A stretch of DNA of 47,740 nucleotides. Source: an uncultured Ruminococcus sp. (lineage in GTDB: Bacteria; Bacillota; Clostridia; Oscillospirales; Acutalibacteraceae). Positions 44,466 to 47,740 of this stretch are shown here, one piece after another (position 1 is the stretch's first letter; each line of letters begins with the position of its first letter). The notes beneath the pieces are model-generated. The model saw nothing but the letters and a program-made list of their open reading frames with translations. It was not told where the DNA came from and did not search any database. The translations under genes and the position numbers were made by a program. Where the stretch lies: positions 1-47,740 of the forward strand of contig CACZZB010000025.1 of assembly GCA_902785555.1 (NCBI GenBank), given 5' to 3'.

Positions 44466-45623
44466 TTGCTGTTTTATACTTTAAATAATCTGCTTTTACT
44501 CTTATGGGCATGGCTGTTCTGTCGAAAAAAGCCGTCAAAAACCAAAACAATATTTTTTGTCGTAATATCATTCAGTCAGCTTCTGGCACTGATGGTACTT
44601 AGAAATCAGATAGGCTATGACTACAATATGTATACTGTCGGCTTTAATCAGATGCGTGATGAAGGGTTCACAAGCTTTACATACAAGGATTGGGAAATAG
44701 GCTTTGTTATTCTGACAAAACTGCTGGGACTTGTTGTTCCGAATTATATATGGTATATAGGGGTATTGAGCTTTATAGCCGTCATACCAGCCGCCATATT
44801 CATCGGCAGAAATTCCGAGATACCATGGCTTTCAACTGTCCTCTACGTCAATTTGTTCATATTCTTCATGGAAATGAATTTTTTGCGTCAGATGATAGCT
44901 GTATCACTCCTTATGCTGGCATGGTCTTTCATAAAGAGAAATAAATTCATCCCCTTTGCAGTAACGGTATTATTCGCTTCATTGTTTCACCAAACGATAA
45001 TATTCATCCTCCCCGTGTATTTCATTATCAAAATGCAGCCGAAATTCAAGGAACTTATAATATACGGATATTTTATATTATGGTTCTATATGTCCTCAGA
45101 GGGATTTATAAATATCCTGACTAATTTCTATCACGAGGAATACAGCGATTCTGTATTCGTCACGGAAGGACTCTCTTTTATATATGCGATATTGCCGCTG
45201 TTTGTGACAATATGTGCTTTTATCCTTGTGAAATTCGGAACTATCAATATCACGAATGAAAATAAGTATCTGATAAATCTTTCGCTGATATGCACGATAT
45301 TCATGGTAACGATGTCAAAGCACAGCATACTTGAAAGATTCTCATACTATTTCGTTATATTTCTGATACTGCTTGTTCCGATAATATACCGTTCACTCGC
45401 TGCAAAAGGCATAAATACTACCCTCGGCAGCGGAAAGGTCATTGCCCTTACATCGGAAAAACAGAAAAAAATGCTTGCTCTCGGCTTTCTTATAATTGTA
45501 TTGATACTTTCATATTTTCATTTTTATTACGGACTTTTTGAAAACGCTCACGGAGCAACACCTTATGATATATGGCTACGTTTTGACGGTTCAAAACAAT
45601 TAAGAGAATTTATCGCTTTATAA
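44466..45623 (+). CDS. EpsG-like polysaccharide polymerase
   Basis: About 385 residues, roughly ten helices. LRNQIGYDYNMYTVGF is the EpsG/Wzy hallmark (GxDY), and FLRQMIAVSLLMLAW is conserved. Would polymerise repeat units made by the transferases. AAGGAG lies at 44451-44456, so TTG 44466 (nine-base spacer) is a better start than the TTG at 44457 next to it. Cotranscribed with the initiating transferase. An ABC exporter together with a Wzy-like polymerase, but no Wzx flippase in view, is an unusual pairing. Confidence 0.85.
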   Translation: MLFYTLNNLLLLLWAWLFCRKKPSKTKTIFFVVISFSQLLALMVLRNQIGYDYNMYTVGFNQMRDEGFTSFTYKDWEIGFVILTKLLGLVVPNYIWYIGVLSFIAVIPAAIFIGRNSEIPWLSTVLYVNLFIFFMEMNFLRQMIAVSLLMLAWSFIKRNKFIPFAVTVLFASLFHQTIIFILPVYFIIKMQPKFKELIIYGYFILWFYMSSEGFINILTNFYHEEYSDSVFVTEGLSFIYAILPLFVTICAFILVKFGTINITNENKYLINLSLICTIFMVTMSKHSILERFSYYFVIFLILLVPIIYRSLAAKGINTTLGSGKVIALTSEKQKKMLALGFLIIVLILSYFHFYYGLFENAHGATPYDIWLRFDGSKQLREFIAL

Positions 45624-45719
45624 AACGATAATGATTATTATTTTATAAGTATAAATAACTAAATTTATTTGTTTCCTTTATTTTACAAATTAAAAAACAT
45701 ATATTTTTCCATATAATTA

Positions 45720-45749
45720 TTGACAAACTTGTTACAGATGTGATATTAT
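45720..45749 (+). promoter_or_regulatory. Promoter of the TGD-anchored surface protein
   Basis: TTGACA (45720-45725), 18 bp, TATTAT (45744-45749), before the surface protein gene. The spacer 45624-45785 is otherwise AT-rich. Confidence 0.65.
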
Positions 45750-45794
45750 ATTGTTGTTCAGAATCATTATATTTATTTTAGGAGGATGTTTATC

Positions 45795-46461
45795 ATGAAC
45801 ACTAAAAAATGCTTTGTAGCTGCTCTTGCAGCAGCTGTTGCTGTTTCTTCCGCAGCTGTTTCCGTTGGTGCTATCGCTCCCGGTACAACAACTAACAGTG
45901 CTACTGTAAAAGCCACTGCTGTTGCCGGTGTTACAACACATTTCAGCGTAACTATTGAAGGTGTAACGATTGACGCAGATGTACCGGCTGATGTAATTAC
46001 CGCAGGTGAAGAAATCACTTTCGGTGCCAATACCATCACAAACGTTGATATCGAAACAGCTGTTGCCAACCTTTCAGACCCTGTAACAAGCAAACTTCTT
46101 GATGTTTACTTCCTTGATGCAGACGGTGAAAGCATGAGCTTTAAAGATGCAGGTGTAGATGTTACAGTAACTACATCAGATGTAGCTTATGACACTATCT
46201 ATGTATATGAAGAAGCAACAGGTCTCAACAAGCTCGCTACAGCTGACGGCAACAAGATGAATTTCAAGGCTCCGCACTTCTCTTACTATGTACTCACAAA
46301 GGTAGTTGAAGAACCTTCACAGCAGCCTTCTCAGCAAGACTCCCGGTCAGGCTACAAACACAGGTGATTCAAGTGCAACAGCAGGCGTATTTGCAGTTGT
46401 TGGTCTTGCAGCTCTCGGTACAGCTCTTGTAGCTTCAAAATCAAAGAAACACGCAAAATAA
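45795..46461 (+). pseudogene. Surface protein with C-terminal anchor separated by a frameshift
   Basis: From ATG 45795 (GGAGG at 45781-45785; the ATG at 45786 abuts it) the frame gives a signal peptide (cut near SVGA), then a ~150-residue extracellular region with HFSYYVLTKV near its end and a Ser/Gln/Pro linker (EEPSQQPSQQ), then stops at 46367. In the +1 frame, from 46333 the sequence continues as SKTPGQATNTGDSS, a hydrophobic helix (AGVFAVVGLAALGTALVA) and SKSKKHAK, stopping at 46461. That is a cell-wall/membrane anchor, so one protein is split by an indel near 46332. Family unknown. Confidence 0.7.
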
Positions 46462-46494
46462 TTTTGTCTGATTTTTAAGATGATTTTTACATAT

Positions 46495-46532
46495 AGAGGC
46501 ATTGTCTTCAGGCAGTGCCTCTGTTGTTTTAT
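46495..46532 (+). terminator. Terminator between surface protein and microprotein
   Basis: AGAGGCATTG (46495-46504) pairs fully, with one G-U, with CAGTGCCTCT (46513-46522), then GTTGTTTTAT. Confidence 0.75.
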
Positions 46533-46548
46533 AAGGAGACGAATAAAA

Positions 46549-46755
46549 ATGAAAAAGAATCTGATATCGCTCATTTCGGCAATAATAACTGCCCTTATGC
46601 TCTGCCCTGTCAGTGCAAACGCTCTCGGAACTGCAAAAACCTTTTCAACAGGTGATAATTCAAATTTACTTATAATAGCCCTTGTCGGAATCGTAATCGC
46701 AGCACTTGTTGTTGTAATTCTTTTATTTTTCGGAAACAAGAAGAACAAAAAATAA
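46549..46755 (+). CDS. TGD-anchored microprotein
   Basis: 68 residues. AAGGAGACG precedes ATG 46549. Signal peptide (to about Ala25), a ten-residue spacer (LGTAKTFSTGDN), a hydrophobic helix (about 39-61) and a basic tail KKNKK. It repeats the TGD-helix-Lys layout of the neighbouring surface protein but has almost no mature domain. May be a small anchor or signal-like peptide, or the remains of a larger protein. No sortase gene is in the window. Confidence 0.7.
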   Translation: MKKNLISLISAIITALMLCPVSANALGTAKTFSTGDNSNLLIIALVGIVIAALVVVILLFFGNKKNKK

Positions 46756-46786
46756 TTGTTCAAAAAGTTGATTCTCTGTAATAAAT

Positions 46787-46827
46787 AGCCGTAGAAAGCT
46801 GTTATAAACTTCTACGGCTGTTATTTT
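46787..46827 (+). terminator. Terminator after the microprotein
   Basis: AGCCGTAGAA (46787-46796) pairs with TTCTACGGCT (46810-46819), then GTTATTTTT. Confidence 0.82.
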
Positions 46828-46879
46828 TGATTTTTTACGGATATTTGGGTTAAAATATATATAAAAAAGAAATTTGAAC

Positions 46880-46916
46880 TTGTTTTTTATTTGCAATGAT
46901 AATATAATTATATTAT
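46880..46916 (+). promoter_or_regulatory. Promoter and palindrome before the serine recombinase
   Basis: TTGTTT (46880-46885), 17 bp, TATAAT (46903-46908). The -10 lies within a perfect 18-bp palindrome, ATAATATAATTATATTAT (46899-46916), a possible self-regulation site. Confidence 0.5.
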
Positions 46917-46945
46917 AAAATACAATTATAAATGGGGTAATAAAA

Positions 46946-47641
46946 ATGATATATGGTTATTGCAGGGTATCTACCGATAAGCAAAATATTGAAAGACAGA
47001 TAAGAAATATTCAGAAGGTATATCCCGAAGCCGTGATAAAACAGGAAATCTATACAGGTACAAAAACCGACGGCAGAAAAGTTTTTGAATATCTTCTGAA
47101 AATCGTAAAATCGGGTGACACGATAGTCTTTGACAGTGTATCCCGTATGAGCCGAAATGCCGAAACGGGCTTTCAGGTATATCAGGATTTATATGATAAA
47201 GGTGTTGAGCTTGTATTCCTGAAAGAACCTCACATCAATACTGCTACATACAAAAAAGCCCTTTCAAATAACATTTCAATGACAGGAACAAAAACGGATA
47301 TTATCCTGAAAGCTGTCAATGAATATCTTATGGAGCTTGCCAAAGAACAGATAATGCTTGCTTTCGAGCAGTCGGAAAAAGAAGTTGCCGACCTGCACCA
47401 AAGGACAAAGGAGGGCATTGAAACAGCACGAAGAAAAGGTAAACAGATAGGTCGTCCTTACGGTATGACTGTCAAAACGAAAAAGAGTATCAGTGCAAAA
47501 AAAGATATTCTGAAATTCTCCAAGGATTTCAACGGTACACTGAAAGATGTTGATTGCATCCGCATGATAGGGATAGCCAGAAATACATATTACAAATATA
47601 AAGCTGAATTAAAATCAGAATTAACAGCTAAATTAAAATAA
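46946..47641 (+). CDS. Serine recombinase (resolvase/invertase family)
   Basis: 231 residues. Resolvase N-terminal domain with the catalytic Ser9 in IYGYCRVSTDKQN, and DTIVFDSVSRMSRNAETGFQVY with conserved arginines. The long helix E region follows (EQIMLAFEQSEKEVADLHQRTKEGI), then RRKGKQIGRPYG and a ~50-residue DNA-binding tail with a helix-turn-helix (IGIARNTYYKYKAEL). Small-serine type. Substrate sites unknown; no transposon ends or phage genes nearby. AT-rich sequence follows to the window end with no further gene. Confidence 0.9.
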   Translation: MIYGYCRVSTDKQNIERQIRNIQKVYPEAVIKQEIYTGTKTDGRKVFEYLLKIVKSGDTIVFDSVSRMSRNAETGFQVYQDLYDKGVELVFLKEPHINTATYKKALSNNISMTGTKTDIILKAVNEYLMELAKEQIMLAFEQSEKEVADLHQRTKEGIETARRKGKQIGRPYGMTVKTKKSISAKKDILKFSKDFNGTLKDVDCIRMIGIARNTYYKYKAELKSELTAKLK

Positions 47642-47740
47642 TATATGGTATAGAAAAATATTAAAAATATAAAATAAAATTATATTATTTTAATCAAAAA
47701 TATTTTATGTGAATTTCTTATAAAACAGTTGAAATTATTT

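Noticed and set aside
46325..46345. Programmed +1 frameshift in the surface protein
   Set aside because: No slow codon plus stop context, slippery heptamer or downstream stimulatory structure is visible, so it is treated as an indel.
46347..46763. 138-codon minus-strand frame at the surface protein/microprotein genes
   Set aside because: Antisense to the two supported plus-strand genes; no ribosome site and composition of a shadow.
1..47740. CRISPR array, tRNA or rRNA genes, insertion sequences
   Set aside because: Read for regularly spaced repeats, cloverleaf-like sequences and transposase motifs; none found by eye. A tRNA/CRISPR program would be decisive.

Overview
The window comes from a low-GC Firmicute of the class Clostridia, most likely a Ruminococcus-like member of the Oscillospiraceae. 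The basis is AT-rich spacers, strong AGGAGG-type ribosome sites, frequent TTG starts, a SCIFF peptide with its radical-SAM maturase, a V-type ATPase in Enterococcus-hirae-like gene order, and surface proteins ending in a TGD motif, a hydrophobic helix and a Lys-rich tail. This placement is inference; there is no rRNA or tRNA gene to anchor it, and I saw no CRISPR array or insertion sequence.

Layout. 1-1707 (-) is a cut-off MacB/BceAB-like exporter with ATPase and FtsX-type permease in one reading frame. 1.9-7.2 kb (+) holds lepA, a DUF3783-like gene, a GIY-YIG nuclease, a short recQ, a small membrane protein, an AlkD-like gene and a hypothetical gene. 7.3-9.0 kb (+) is a two-gene ABC-2 exporter. 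9.0-12.4 kb (-) carries nadE and an O-antigen-ligase-like gene; asnB follows at 12.7-14.6 kb (+).

14.6-20.8 kb (-) is a long informational unit transcribed as infC-rpmI-rplT, then an internal terminator, then aroK-trmH-dprA-topA. infC has an AUU start and a leader with an attenuator. Upstream lies a membrane-tethered XRE regulator whose last codons contain the infC -35 box. 21.9-24.0 kb (-) is the SCIFF locus: a TIGR04086-like membrane protein, the 48-residue six-cysteine peptide, and the maturase. 24.3-27.6 kb (+) is a sugar ABC importer (lipoprotein and two permeases, no ATPase), followed by an OhrR-like MarR regulator.

28.3-36.8 kb (-) is the complete V-type ATPase operon ntpF-I-K-E-C-G-A-B-D. 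The K subunit keeps all residues that bind Na+ in Enterococcus hirae, so a sodium-coupled enzyme is predicted. After a TPR-like hypothetical gene, 38.2-45.6 kb is a cell-surface polysaccharide locus built around a divergent promoter. Leftward are a Wzm/TagG permease, Wzt/TagH ATPase, GT4 glycosyltransferase, Ig-like membrane protein and IspD/TarI-type cytidylyltransferase. Rightward are a WbaP-type initiating transferase and an EpsG-like polymerase. The right end has a surface protein whose C-terminal anchor is split off by a frameshift, a 68-residue secreted/anchored microprotein, and a serine recombinase.

Most genes are recognisable families. The less explained items are the response-regulator-like repeats before the exporter, the hairpin over the nadE ribosome site, the repeats in the divergent polysaccharide promoter, the Ig-like protein overlap-coupled into that operon, and the two TGD-anchored proteins beside the recombinase. 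No gap between genes exceeds 300 bases.
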